Positions 1 to 8,412 of a DNA stretch of 64,000 nucleotides are shown piece by piece. Position 1 is the first letter of the stretch, and each line of letters begins with the position of its first letter. The notes beneath the pieces were generated by a model. The model was not told the origin of the DNA and made no database searches. It saw only the letters and a list, made by a program, of their open reading frames with translations. The DNA is taken from contig NC_010162.1 of the NCBI RefSeq assembly GCF_000067165.1, forward strand, positions 5,711,001 to 5,775,000, in the 5' to 3' direction. The position numbers and the translations under genes are program-made. The stretch comes from Sorangium cellulosum So ce56. Lineage in GTDB: Bacteria; Myxococcota_A; Polyangia; Polyangiales; Polyangiaceae.

Positions 1-41
1 TCCCTCCGCCTGCGAGACATGCGCATGCTCGGAGCGCAGCC

Positions 42-1418
42 ATGGATACCCACCGTCTGAAGACCCTGATCGAGCGGCTCAGGCAGCAGCACCCCGCGAA
101 CGCGGGCGAGATCGATGCGGTCGAGCGATGGCTCCACGACGCGCCGCTGATCCGTCGCTACCGTATCAACCCCCACGTGGTCGCGGCGGACACCGCGCTC
201 GACCCGCACGCGGTCATCCGCGTCCTGCTGCACGGCACCCAGACTGGCCTCTTCGACATGCACTGGGACGTCCACTGCGGCCATTGCAACATGCTGGCCG
301 AGGCGATCGACGACCTCGCCACGGCCGCCGCCGTCTCGTTCTGCCCGATGTGCGAGTACTCCTTCGACGTCGACATCTCGGCGCGCGTCGAGGTGACGTT
401 CTCGCTCGGCCGGTCCATCGAGGACCTCGGCTTCCCTCCGGTTTGCCAGCCGCCATCGGCGCTCCACCCCCGCTATGGCATGACCGCCGCGCTCGGCGAG
501 ACCGCGGCGGCGACCGAGGTGCTCACCGCGGGCCGCTACCGCTACTTCTGCCCCTTGACCCGCGCCAAGGGCATCCTTCGCGTCGAGGGTGAGCCCACGG
601 ACGAGGTGCAGGCCGCCGCGATCTCGCAGCTCGCGGGACCCCACTATGACGTGACGGAGCTCGAGGTGCGGCCCGGCCCGCTCAGGATCGCGCTCACCAA
701 CGTGGGCTGGCCGCAGTGCGGCTTCATCGTTCATCACGATGTCCTGAAGGACGAGCTCGATCCGGCCAGCCTGCCGCGGCGGCTCAGCGGGCTCGAGCTG
801 CTCCACGTGCCGGAGTACCGGCGCTACTTCGGCGGCATGGTGCTGTCGGCGCGGGAGCGGCTGACGGTCCGATCGGTCCTCGTCGTCTTCACCGATCTGT
901 GCGGCTCCACGCGGCTGTACGAGCGGATCGGCGACGCCCCCGCGTACAACCTGGTGCGCGATCACTTCGACATCGTGATTGGCGCCGTCGAAGCGCAGGG
1001 CGGCGCGGTGGTCAAGACGATCGGCGATGCGGTCATGGCCACTTTCCTGGACGAGCGGTCCGCGGTGACGGCGCTGAGCGCAGCCATGCGCGGCATGCTC
1101 GGCCGCAACGCCGGCCGGCCCGAGGGCGAGCGCCTCGTGCTCCGGGCGGGCATGCACCGCGGCCCGGCGTTGCTCGTCAACCTGAACCAGCGCCTCGATT
1201 ACTTCGGCCGCACCGTGAACACGGCGGCGCGCCTGCTCGGCGTCTCGGCAGGCGGCGAGCTCACCGTCTCTGCGCCGCTCGCCGCCGACGCCGAGCTCGC
1301 CGGTCTGCTCACCGCCGAGGGCTGGACGCCGCCGCGCGCCTCGCACGTCGACCTGAAGGGGATCGAGGGGACCCGCACCGTGCATTCGGCGGGTTTTCCC
1401 GGCATGGCCGCGCGCTGA
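42..1418 (+). CDS. Class III adenylate/guanylate cyclase with N-terminal sensor-like region
   Basis: Predicted to make cAMP or cGMP from the nucleoside triphosphate in the cytosol. The C-terminal third (about residues 275-450) is a class III cyclase homology domain: a VVFTDLCGSTRLYE stretch with D285 and a KTIGDAVMATF stretch with D329, the two expected metal-binding aspartates, followed by a DYFGRTVNTAARL segment. The N-terminal 260 residues resemble the DUF5939-type region seen before such domains and carry two cysteine pairs (HCGHCN near residue 84 and CPMC near 103), so a zinc-stabilised fold is likely. No membrane segment is seen. The ATG follows a GGAG about eight bases upstream. The next gene is a heme-globin sensor about 230 bases downstream on the same strand; a shared signalling role is only an inference. 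Substrate (ATP or GTP) cannot be told from sequence here. Confidence 0.9.
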   Translation: MDTHRLKTLIERLRQQHPANAGEIDAVERWLHDAPLIRRYRINPHVVAADTALDPHAVIRVLLHGTQTGLFDMHWDVHCGHCNMLAEAIDDLATAAAVSFCPMCEYSFDVDISARVEVTFSLGRSIEDLGFPPVCQPPSALHPRYGMTAALGETAAATEVLTAGRYRYFCPLTRAKGILRVEGEPTDEVQAAAISQLAGPHYDVTELEVRPGPLRIALTNVGWPQCGFIVHHDVLKDELDPASLPRRLSGLELLHVPEYRRYFGGMVLSARERLTVRSVLVVFTDLCGSTRLYERIGDAPAYNLVRDHFDIVIGAVEAQGGAVVKTIGDAVMATFLDERSAVTALSAAMRGMLGRNAGRPEGERLVLRAGMHRGPALLVNLNQRLDYFGRTVNTAARLLGVSAGGELTVSAPLAADAELAGLLTAEGWTPPRASHVDLKGIEGTRTVHSAGFPGMAAR

Positions 1419-1652
1419 CGCACGCGCCTCCCCGACGCACCGGATCCGCTGACTATGCACGGCCAGCGGCGCGCTCCGCGCCGTCCCGCCGATCGTGTCA
1501 GCGAACGACGCACGCCTTGCGCGGCGTCGCAAATCTTGCACGTGATGAGGGCAGACCGCGCTGCCAACCCATCGCGGAGAGCGAATACGACCGGGACATA
1601 TTATCTTGGCCCGAAGCGTGCTATCGCCCTTTCGCCTCTTCAAAGACCCATC

Positions 1653-2597
1653 ATGGCCCAGGACAGCATATTGCCGCGCCCGCTCGAGCGCGAAGTCGAG
1701 GATCGCCGCGCGTTCTTCCAGATCACCGACGAGGATCTCGCGCGCATCGCGGCGCTGCGGCCCCACGCCGAGAAGCGCACCGAGCGGATTGTCGACGCGT
1801 TTTACGAGCTGTTGCTCGACTTCGGGCCGACGCGAGAGCTCTTCCGCGACGGCGACGCCCTGCGCCGCGTGAAGCGCCTGCAACGCGAGTATTTCCTGGG
1901 GCTCTTCACCGGCAAGCTGGACCGGGCCTATGTCGAGCACCGGCTGCACGTCGGCGCGGCGCACGCGCGCATCGGCGTCGAGCCCACATGGTACCTCGGC
2001 GCGTATCGCCGGTACATGCACCTCTTGCTCGAGGCGTTCTCCGACGACATCGGAGATCCCGCAGAGGTGGTGCGCGCGTTCACGAGCGTCCAGAAGCTGG
2101 TCTATTTCGACGTCTCCCTGGCGCTCGACGCGTACTTCTCCACGACGTTCGACGTGTTGAGGCGCCATGAAGCCTCGATCCGCGCGATGTCCACGCCGAT
2201 CATCCGCGTCCACGACGCCGTGCTGCTCCTGCCCCTGATCGGCGCCATCGACGATCAGCGCGCGCAGCAGATCATCGAGGCCGTGCTCCAGCGCGTGAGC
2301 GAGGAGCGAGCGCGGGTCCTCCTCCTCGACATCGCCGGCATCTCCACGGTGGACGCGCAGATCGCTCGACACCTGGTGAAGACCACGGCCGCCGTGCGGC
2401 TGCTCGGGGCCAGCGTGGTGCTCACAGGGGTCCGCCCCGGCCTGGCGAAGACCCTGGTCGAGATCGACGCGGACATGTCGGGAATGCACACGGTCGGAGA
2501 GCTGGCCGCGGGGATCAAGCTCGCACTCGATATCGTGGGCATGGCGATCATGCCCAAAGCGGAGCGACAGCGTACGGCGGAGCCGCCGATCGAGTAG
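1653..2597 (+). CDS. Protoglobin-STAS sensor protein (RsbR-like)
   Basis: A 314-residue cytosolic sensor with an N-terminal protoglobin domain (about residues 15-170) and a C-terminal STAS domain (about 195-305). The globin part contains HVGAAHARIGVEPTWYLGAY; the His in AHARIG (residue 104) is the expected proximal heme ligand of globin-coupled sensors. The STAS part has LLLDIAGISTVDAQIARHLV with the Ser/Thr region that is phosphorylated in RsbR/RsbS-type stressosome proteins. This suggests an oxygen- or gas-sensing input to a partner-switching cascade, though no RsbS, RsbT or anti-sigma gene is next to it. The open frame extends 66 codons upstream to 1455, but that stretch is low-complexity Arg-rich, so the ATG at 1653 is preferred. 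A strong hairpin overlaps the stop codon. Confidence 0.85.
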   Translation: MAQDSILPRPLEREVEDRRAFFQITDEDLARIAALRPHAEKRTERIVDAFYELLLDFGPTRELFRDGDALRRVKRLQREYFLGLFTGKLDRAYVEHRLHVGAAHARIGVEPTWYLGAYRRYMHLLLEAFSDDIGDPAEVVRAFTSVQKLVYFDVSLALDAYFSTTFDVLRRHEASIRAMSTPIIRVHDAVLLLPLIGAIDDQRAQQIIEAVLQRVSEERARVLLLDIAGISTVDAQIARHLVKTTAAVRLLGASVVLTGVRPGLAKTLVEIDADMSGMHTVGELAAGIKLALDIVGMAIMPKAERQRTAEPPIE

Positions 2598-2623
2598 GCG
2601 CCCCCCGTTACCGGGGGGCGCCT
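2596..2623 (+). terminator. Perfect 11-bp hairpin at the end of the sensor gene
   Basis: AGGCGCCCCCC (2596-2606) pairs perfectly with GGGGGGCGCCT (2613-2623) around a six-base loop. It starts inside the TAG stop of the protoglobin-STAS gene. There is no clear U tract, so it may act as a GC-rich terminator or belong to the neighbouring intron-like element. Confidence 0.6.
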
Positions 2624-2700
2624 CTCACAGAACCGGACAAGTGCTGTTCACATCCGGCTCTTCGGGACGGCGGGTTGCGACCCCCGCCGCCGGCCGGTTC
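2621..2700 (-). mobile_element. Group II intron-like RNA scrap
   Basis: Read on the minus strand, 2660 to 2621 gives GAGCCGGATG, a short spacer, then GTCCGGTTCTGTGAGAGG. From memory of bacterial group II introns, a stem of the form GAGCCGNATG...CCGGTTCTG near the reverse-transcriptase frame is common, so this looks like a relic. No reverse transcriptase frame or intron boundary is visible, and the stem alone is short. An RNA covariance search would decide it. Confidence 0.35.
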
Positions 2701-2726
2701 GCGACCTCTGCCATTCACCCAATGGT

Positions 2727-3269
2727 TCACTTCCAGAATTGCCACCATTTTTTCCCTGGAGACTGCTGTTCCGTCTGCTCGTCCGGCCCCTCACCCTCGT
2801 CCTGTCTGAAGTCCTTGTGCTGGACCAGCTGGACACCGCCACAGGCACCGCAGAAGGCGCTGAACGCGTCCATTCTTGCGCTGGCAGGAACATTCGGGAA
2901 GACTTTCGCTATCAGCTCGGAAGGCGCGTCGAACAGCTCGTCCAGGCCACACCTGCTACACGGCCCAATGACCCAGTCTGCGCGCTCTCGCAGGTACTGC
3001 TCGCGGACCTGCAGCAGGTGCTCGCCGCCGGTCGGCGCGATGAACCGAACCTCTGCGCCTTCATTGACGGTCTTCAACTGGTGCGGCTGGTTCAGGACCC
3101 GGGCGGTGAAGACATCGCCGTGGCATGCGGTGACGCGCACCCAGACGAGCTCCGGACGGCGATCGGTGAGCCGCGGCCCCCCCTCGTGAACCAGGACTTG
3201 CAGGTCGTCCGGGTGGTCGACGTGGAAGCGGCCCTCAAGCCTCGGGTGCTGTCGCCAAGCTGCCGTCAT
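2727..3269 (-). CDS. Hypothetical protein, DUF2314-like region plus Cys-rich C-terminus
   Basis: A 180-residue protein not assigned to a firm family. The N-terminal part (residues 30-85) has WVRVTACHGDVFTARVLNQP followed by a GAEVRF segment, which resembles the DUF2314 pattern of a protein interacting with a quantity written as loss/gain on aspartate-rich loops; this is weak. Residues 104-107 (CSRC) and 140-143 (CGAC) form two cysteine pairs that could bind zinc. The C-terminus is acidic then ends in KKWWQFWK, an amphipathic tail that might touch membranes. The ATG at 3269 is preferred because the upstream open frame is compositional shadow. It lies 50 bases downstream of the YspA-like gene on the same strand and may be co-transcribed with it. 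Confidence 0.65.
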   Translation of the reverse strand: MTAAWRQHPRLEGRFHVDHPDDLQVLVHEGGPRLTDRRPELVWVRVTACHGDVFTARVLNQPHQLKTVNEGAEVRFIAPTGGEHLLQVREQYLRERADWVIGPCSRCGLDELFDAPSELIAKVFPNVPASARMDAFSAFCGACGGVQLVQHKDFRQDEGEGPDEQTEQQSPGKKWWQFWK

Positions 3270-3322
3270 GTCCCAGAACCTCTCATCCGTTGCACTCGCG
3301 CCAGGCGCGCGCTCCGCGCCCC

Positions 3323-3682
3323 TCACTCCGTGAACACGCTCACCTCGACACCAGCCGCCTTCGCCAGCCCGGCGAGGTGTCCCGACCCGCGGCTCTTTTC
3401 GAACGCCGGATGAAACACCAGCACCTGCGCTGCCCCGCTCGCCAGCATCCGCTCGTTGAGCCCCTTCCAGGCACCACGCTTGTACTTGGCATAGTCCGCC
3501 TTGTTCTTCGCCATCGGCTCCACGGCGAGCCCGAGCTCGGCTGCGACGCGCCCGGCGAGGGCGTCCGCGCCCGGCGAGTCGCCGTGGATCACGATCGCCC
3601 CCGCCGGGAGCTTCGCCAGCTCGCGCCGGATCGCGTCCACGTCGGTCCACGCCACAGCGCCGGCGACGATCACACGCGTCAT
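3323..3682 (-). CDS. YspA-like SLOG-family protein (DUF2493 type)
   Basis: A 119-residue single-domain protein. It starts MTRVIVAGAVAWTD, contains AIVIHGDSPGADALAGRVA (residues 29-48) and ends with a LVFHPAFEKSRGSGHLAGLA segment. The glycine-rich HGDSPGADALA stretch is the nucleotide/ADP-ribose-derivative binding signature of the SLOG superfamily, cpYpsA/YspA branch. These proteins are thought to bind nucleotide-derived signals, but no reaction is established. The length matches the minimal family fold. It is the first gene of a possible two-gene minus-strand unit with the Cys-rich hypothetical protein that follows. Confidence 0.8.
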   Translation of the reverse strand: MTRVIVAGAVAWTDVDAIRRELAKLPAGAIVIHGDSPGADALAGRVAAELGLAVEPMAKNKADYAKYKRGAWKGLNERMLASGAAQVLVFHPAFEKSRGSGHLAGLAKAAGVEVSVFTE

Positions 3683-3834
3683 TCCGCCATCCTACCCCCG
3701 AAGCGCGCGGAGCGGGAGCATCGGGATGTACACACCCCGCCTGGCCCTCCCGGCGCAGCACCCGCCCGCCGAACCATCCCGCTCTGCGGGGCGACCGCCT
3801 CGCAGAGCGTCCTCGCGGCGAATTCCACCCTATC

Positions 3835-3984
3835 CTCTCGACGAGCACTCGCACAACCCGTACCAGGATTTTGCCGCCTGCCACCCGAAGCTGCGGGAAG
3901 CGGTGTCTGAGGTCGTCGCCGACTGGGAGCCCGACTCGGCGCCTGTGACGGTCGTCTTCGGCCACATCGGTCGTGCGCTTGTCC
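3835..3984 (+). pseudogene. Gene fragment, about 50 residues, unknown family
   Basis: In the frame that includes 3501, the residues NPYQDFAACHPKLREAVSEV and then a VVADWEPDS...VVFGHIGRALV segment look like a true protein (acidic/hydrophobic balance unlike the Arg/Pro-rich shadow around it). It has no start codon of its own and runs out of sense near 3985, where a different family begins in another frame. It resembles the N-terminus of small immunity-like proteins, but this is a guess. Most likely a fragment fused by recombination to the gene that follows. Confidence 0.45.
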
Positions 3985-4879
3985 AGCTCGAGTCCGAATC
4001 AGTGCATCTCGGAGTTTCAGCTCGCGCGCGAGCCGCTACGCGTCGACCTCGTCATCCTTCGGCGCCGGCGGCGCGGCGCCCCGCCCAGGCCGAGCCTTCT
4101 CACCAGCGTCGTGGGCGGGCTGGCCGAGCACACCCTCGTGCACTTCAAGGGGCCGGCCGACGGGCTCGAACGCGACGACGCCCGGATGCTCCTCGCTTAC
4201 GCGCTGCAGTACCTCGTCGTTGCAGAGATTGAGGACCCCGCCTCCGTCGCCCTTCGCGTGCTCGCGCCCCGCCTGACCCCGCGCTTCGTCGAGGCGCTCG
4301 GGTCGCTCGACTGCGCGCTCACGCCCACGGGACCGGGCACGCACGAGGATCGGCTCTGCGTCTTTCCGCTGCGGGTGGTGGAGACGGTGCCGGCGAACGC
4401 TCGCGAAGGCGACCATCTGCTGTACACTGTGACGCCTGGGATGGTCGCCGACCCCGGCGGGATCCCGGCGCTCTCCCCTGCGGAGATCGCGGTGTTCTGG
4501 GTGCTCGTGGAGCATCGTCGAGCAGCTTCGACGTCCGCTCGCGGGGCAGAGGAAGCGGCACATGAAGGACGAAAAGCAGGTGATCGAGAGCTTCGAGAAG
4601 GCGCTCACGGCCCTCGTCGCACGAGTGCCGCCGGAGCAGTGGCTCGCGGGTCTCACGCCCGAGCGGCGGCTCGCCGGGCTCGCCCCCGAGCAGCGGCTCG
4701 CTGGGCTCACCGAGGCGCAGGCGGTGCTCGCCCTGCCGGACGCGATGCTCCGCGCGTTGTCAGCGGAGTACATCGGGACGCTGCCCCGCGAGACGCAGGC
4801 AGCGATCCAAAAGCGCCTCGGGGCGGCCTCCCGGCGGCGCCCGGCGCGTCGGCGCGAGCCGCGCAGCCCTTCGAGATGA
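3973..4879 (+). pseudogene. Frameshifted myxobacterial repeat-family gene with LAGL repeats
   Basis: Two frames make one protein. The first covers about 4010-4515 (EFQLAREPLRVDLVILRR, then LLAYALQYLVVAEIEDPASV and VFWVLVEH). The second carries VEQLRRPLAGQRKRH and a start-like ATG at 4562, followed by three LAGL repeats (PEQWLAGLTPERRLAGLAPE and on). Removing one base near 4514-4516 joins VLVEH to VEQLRR without a break, so a single-base insertion explains the split. The architecture fits Sorangium-type families of PD-(D/E)XK/Rpn-like proteins with acidic pentad tails; catalytic residues are not clear. Either a true pseudogene or a sequencing error. The N-terminus is also missing, replaced by the unrelated fragment just upstream. 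Confidence 0.55.
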
Positions 4880-4948
4880 CGCCTCGACGCCGGAATCGGC
4901 GACGGCCGAGGCGTAGTTCGTCCTTTCAGACAAGGCGCCGGCCGTGCC

Positions 4949-6340
4949 ATGAGCGATAGAGACGCCCACAAGCAGTTCATCCTCGAAGGCGACCTGAAGG
5001 CCGTGATGTGGCGGCTCTCGTGGCCGGCCGTGCTGGCCATGGTCCTGTACGGGCTCAACTCGTTCCTGGACGCCGTGTTCGTGGGCCAGCTGATGAACGA
5101 GAGCGCCCTGGCCGGCGTGGGGATCGCCTATCCCCTGTCGCAGATCACGCTGGGGCTGGGCAGCCTGATCGGGACCGGCGCCGGCACGGCGCTGAGCATC
5201 TACATGGGCGCGGACGACCGGGGCAAGCTCCACGGCCTCCTGGGGAGCGTGAACGGGCTGTCGCTCCTCGTCAGCTTGCCGTACGCCGTGCTCGCTTATT
5301 GGTTCGCAGAGCCGCTCGTGCGCGCGATGGGCGGCAGCGGGGAGATCCTCGCGTACGGCACCGCGTACTTCCAGGCGACGGCCCTCGGCTCGCTGTTCTG
5401 GGTGCACGGCCTCGCGGTGAACATGACCGTCCGCGGCGAAGGCAAGATGAAGACGGCGGCCTGGATGATCTCCCTCGGCTTGCTGGTGGACGTCGCCTTG
5501 AAGCCGCTGTTCATCCATACGTTCGGCTGGGGCGTGCAGGGCGCGGCCTGGGCCACCAACGCGGCCATGCTCGTCTACTCGGCCATCGGGCTCCTGTACT
5601 ACGCGAGGGGCCGCGCCTCGTTCGACACCGCCTGGCGCACGATCCGCATCGACCCGTCGATCCGGCGGCAGATCGTCTCTCTGGGCATGCCGGCGTTGAT
5701 CGTGTGCATCATGGGCGTCGTCCAGAACCTCGTGGTCTACGGGGCGGTGTCGACCCATGGCACGGAGCAGGACGTCGCCTTCTTCGCCGCCTGCAACCGC
5801 ATCTCCATGTTCATGATGACGCCGCTGTTCGGCCTGATGCGGGCCTTGCAGCCCGTGGAGGGGATCAGCTACGGGGCGGGGCGCTACGGCAGGGTGAAGC
5901 AGGCCTTCAGCCAGTTCTCGATCGCCGGGCTCGTGCTGCTCCTGCCGTTCTGGCTCTCGATGATGCTGGCCCCGGAGGCCGTCCTCGGCTCCATGCTGCC
6001 GGGGTTCGACTTCGCCGCGCAGCAGCTGCTCGACTTCCGGATCTCCGTCCTCGCCCTGCCCGTCATGCCGTGGGTCTTCATGGCGCTGGCGTTCTTCCCC
6101 TCCGTGGAGCGGGCGAAGCTCGCGAGCGCGCTCGCCCTGCTGAGGCAGCTGGTGTTCTATCTCCCCCTGATGTGGCTCTTGCCCAAGATCGCCGGGGTGA
6201 GCGGGGTGTTCTGGGCGAACGCCGCGATCGACATCGCGATCTTCGCGCTCGTGATCCCCCTGGTCGGCCGGGAGTTCCGGAGGCTCGACGGGCGGGGCGC
6301 GGAGGCGGGCGCCCCGCTGCGCGAGGCGACCGCCGGGTGA
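4949..6340 (+). CDS. MATE-family multidrug/toxin exporter
   Basis: A 463-residue inner-membrane protein, the normal length for the MATE family (multidrug and toxic compound extrusion), which exports organic cations or drugs by Na+ or H+ antiport. It shows about twelve hydrophobic segments in two halves. The first half begins after a short cytosolic N-terminus with LSWPAVLAMVLYGLNSFLDA followed by VFVGQL, the usual MATE start; the second half begins near residue 235 with GMPALIVCIMGVVQNLVVY. No regulator is adjacent. It converges on the serpin gene with only 36 bases between stop codons. The substrate cannot be inferred. Confidence 0.92.
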   Translation: MSDRDAHKQFILEGDLKAVMWRLSWPAVLAMVLYGLNSFLDAVFVGQLMNESALAGVGIAYPLSQITLGLGSLIGTGAGTALSIYMGADDRGKLHGLLGSVNGLSLLVSLPYAVLAYWFAEPLVRAMGGSGEILAYGTAYFQATALGSLFWVHGLAVNMTVRGEGKMKTAAWMISLGLLVDVALKPLFIHTFGWGVQGAAWATNAAMLVYSAIGLLYYARGRASFDTAWRTIRIDPSIRRQIVSLGMPALIVCIMGVVQNLVVYGAVSTHGTEQDVAFFAACNRISMFMMTPLFGLMRALQPVEGISYGAGRYGRVKQAFSQFSIAGLVLLLPFWLSMMLAPEAVLGSMLPGFDFAAQQLLDFRISVLALPVMPWVFMALAFFPSVERAKLASALALLRQLVFYLPLMWLLPKIAGVSGVFWANAAIDIAIFALVIPLVGREFRRLDGRGAEAGAPLREATAG

Positions 6341-6347
6341 GCCGCGC

Positions 6348-6366
6348 CCGCGCGCCGGACGCGCGG
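6348..6366. terminator. Short GC hairpin between convergent genes
   Basis: CCGCGCG (6348-6354) pairs with CGCGCGG (6360-6366) around a five-base loop in the 36-base gap between the converging MATE and serpin genes. It could serve both directions. In DNA this GC-rich a seven-base stem may arise by chance. Confidence 0.35.
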
Positions 6367-6376
6367 CCCCGCGGCG

Positions 6377-7687
6377 CTACGCCGACGGGTCGGCCACGCG
6401 GCCCACGAACAGAATCGCGCTCGTCGCGTTGTCCCGGATGAAGAAGAAGAACGGGCGATCGAAGCGGATGGCCGCGGGCTCGGGCGGCCCGCTCTCGTCG
6501 AGGGCCACTGCGGTCGCCGCCGCGGCCTCCGTGCCCGCCTCGTTCACGGAGACGAACGCCTTGTGGACAACGGCGGAGATGGACAGGCTCCGCTGCCCGT
6601 CGATCCCCGAGAAATCCGCGGCGCCGAAGGCGGCGGTCATCCCCAGATCCATGAGCGGCGGGATGAGATCGAACGTCGACTCCACCTTGAATTTCGGCAG
6701 CCCGATGGTGACGTTCCGCGGCTCCAGCGACCCGAGGACGCCGTCGAGGCGCGCGCCGTCGAGGCCGTCCTCGAACGCCTCGATGTCGGACGGCAGCACG
6801 AGCACCATCGCGAGCTCGTCGCCGTCATAGGGCATCTCGAGCGCCGCGTAGCCGTCGCCCTCGCCATAGCGGACCTCCGACGTGGCGGCCATCATCGGCA
6901 CGGAGACCGTGGAGCCGTCCGGCAGCGTGAAATCGCCCGGGGCCGTGTCCTCCTCCTTGAAGGGGAACTTCCACGCCGCGTTGAAATAGATGGCGTTCGT
7001 CAGCACGAGCCGGGTCCCGCCGCTGATGGAGCCTTCCGGCAGGAGGTCCTTGATCCGGTCCTCGGTGCGCTCTGCCACCCACCCGTTGATGATCTGCCGG
7101 GCCTCGCTCGTCTGGCCGAAGTCGAGGAGGTTCATCCCGGCCCCGTAGTTCTCCGCGAGCACGTCGAGGAACGAGGGCAGGAACGGATAGCCCACCTGCC
7201 CCCAGAGCGCGTTGGCGATGTTGAGCTGGAACCCCTCGCCGTCCTGCCCCTCGGCGACCTCGCCGCGGCTCTCGAGCGCCAGATCCAGCGCGTTGAACGC
7301 CGGGTGCAGCCGCTCCTGGGGCAGCGTGAAGCGCAGCGCGCTCGCCATCTCCGCCTCCGTCTCCGTGCGCGCGCCCGCGTACGTCATCGCCAGCGCGCTC
7401 GACACGCTGTGCGGCGAATAGAAGATGTTGCCCGGCTCGGCGCCGAGCTTCCCGTAGAGGTCGAGCGCGAACGCTGTGTTGCCGTCCGCGAGCGCCTCGC
7501 GATCGGCGTCGGGCACCGACGGGGCGAGGATCCGCTGCTTCTCGGAGGTGAGGACGCACCCCGGCGTCTCCGGATCGCTGCATCCGGACGGCGAGGGCAC
7601 CGGGTCCTCCCCGGTGCCGCCGGAGGAGCAGCCCGCGAGGAGCACGGACAGAGGGATGAAGACTGAAAAAATTCGGCAATAACGCAT
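6377..7687 (-). CDS. Serpin lipoprotein (serine protease inhibitor)
   Basis: A 436-residue secreted serpin that should trap target proteases by a suicide loop-insertion mechanism. The ATG at 7687 gives a lipoprotein signal (MRYCRIFSVFIPLSVLLAGC, lipobox LAGC), so the mature protein is probably anchored outside the inner membrane. Serpin core signatures are visible: FYSPHSVSSALAMTYAGA near the start, NAIYFNAAWKFPF in the middle, and at the C-terminus RFDRPFFFFIRDNATSAILF followed by VGR. The hinge EAGTEAAAATAVAL (DNA 6499-6541) has the small residues needed for an inhibitory, loop-inserting serpin. Counting 17 residues from the hinge Glu puts P1 at Ser (ALDES/G), which would suit elastase-, subtilisin- or papain-like targets; this count is uncertain. 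A longer upstream open frame is rejected because the signal peptide starts at 7687. Nearby Kazal and pacifastin-like genes suggest a group of inhibitors. Confidence 0.93.
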   Translation of the reverse strand: MRYCRIFSVFIPLSVLLAGCSSGGTGEDPVPSPSGCSDPETPGCVLTSEKQRILAPSVPDADREALADGNTAFALDLYGKLGAEPGNIFYSPHSVSSALAMTYAGARTETEAEMASALRFTLPQERLHPAFNALDLALESRGEVAEGQDGEGFQLNIANALWGQVGYPFLPSFLDVLAENYGAGMNLLDFGQTSEARQIINGWVAERTEDRIKDLLPEGSISGGTRLVLTNAIYFNAAWKFPFKEEDTAPGDFTLPDGSTVSVPMMAATSEVRYGEGDGYAALEMPYDGDELAMVLVLPSDIEAFEDGLDGARLDGVLGSLEPRNVTIGLPKFKVESTFDLIPPLMDLGMTAAFGAADFSGIDGQRSLSISAVVHKAFVSVNEAGTEAAAATAVALDESGPPEPAAIRFDRPFFFFIRDNATSAILFVGRVADPSA

Positions 7688-7858
7688 GGGCCCCGGCACA
7701 GCAGCGCTTGTGCCAAGGGCCCCGGCCTCATCGACCCCCGCGGAGATGGCCGCTCTCGCGGAGGTGATCACCACCGGCGCAGCGCCCGCGATCGCGGGGA
7801 CAGGGTTGGCCCACTGTGGCACAGGACGCTTTCGTCCTGTGCGGAGACGACACGACCC

Positions 7859-8356
7859 TCACTGCTCGAGGTAAAGGGCGACCTCCGCTGTCCGTCCCTT
7901 GGCGTGGGCGATCAGCGTGGCGAGTCCGTTGTCGAAGTCCTCGGGCGTCGTGAGGTGCGTGTGCCCCTCGATCTCGCCCTCCGGCCCGACGACGTACGGC
8001 GCGATCAGGTCGTGCGCCGCCTTGAACCACGCCTCGGAAGCGGCCGCCTCGTACTCCTTGGCGGCGGCCTGCGCCACGTAGCCGCGGTAGACCTCGAGAT
8101 AGACCGGATCGTCGAGCAGGTAGCGGACGAGCGGCGATTGCTCGGTCACCTCGGCCATCGAGAGGGGCAGCGCCGTCATCCCGATGGTCACGCCCGCGTC
8201 GGCGTCCGAGAACGCGAAGGTGTGATCCCAGGGGATCCACGTGAACTGCCCGCCCTTGTTCGGGTCCGCGTAGAGATAGTAGTTGTGCGGCAGCCGGCCG
8301 TACACGCCCCGAGGAGAGCAAGGTAGGTCGACATCGACGCGGGAGGACGGCGAGAG
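7859..8356 (-). pseudogene. C-terminal fragment of a CotH-family protein kinase
   Basis: The open part reads GRLPHNYYLYADPNKGGQFT then WIPWDHTFAFSDADA, matching the part of CotH kinase-fold proteins that follows the nucleotide-binding core (NYYLY, WIPWDxxxAF). About 150 residues remain; the family is usually 400-600. An in-frame stop at 8357-8359 blocks extension, and the only possible start is a GTG at 8305 inside the domain. The N-terminal lobe is gone, so this is probably a dead remnant. Downstream is a 170-base gap, then the serpin gene on the same strand. Confidence 0.75.
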
Positions 8357-8412
8357 CTATCGACTCGACGCCGCGGGGGGACGCGGCACATCAGGCCCCC
8401 CGCGGAGCGCGC

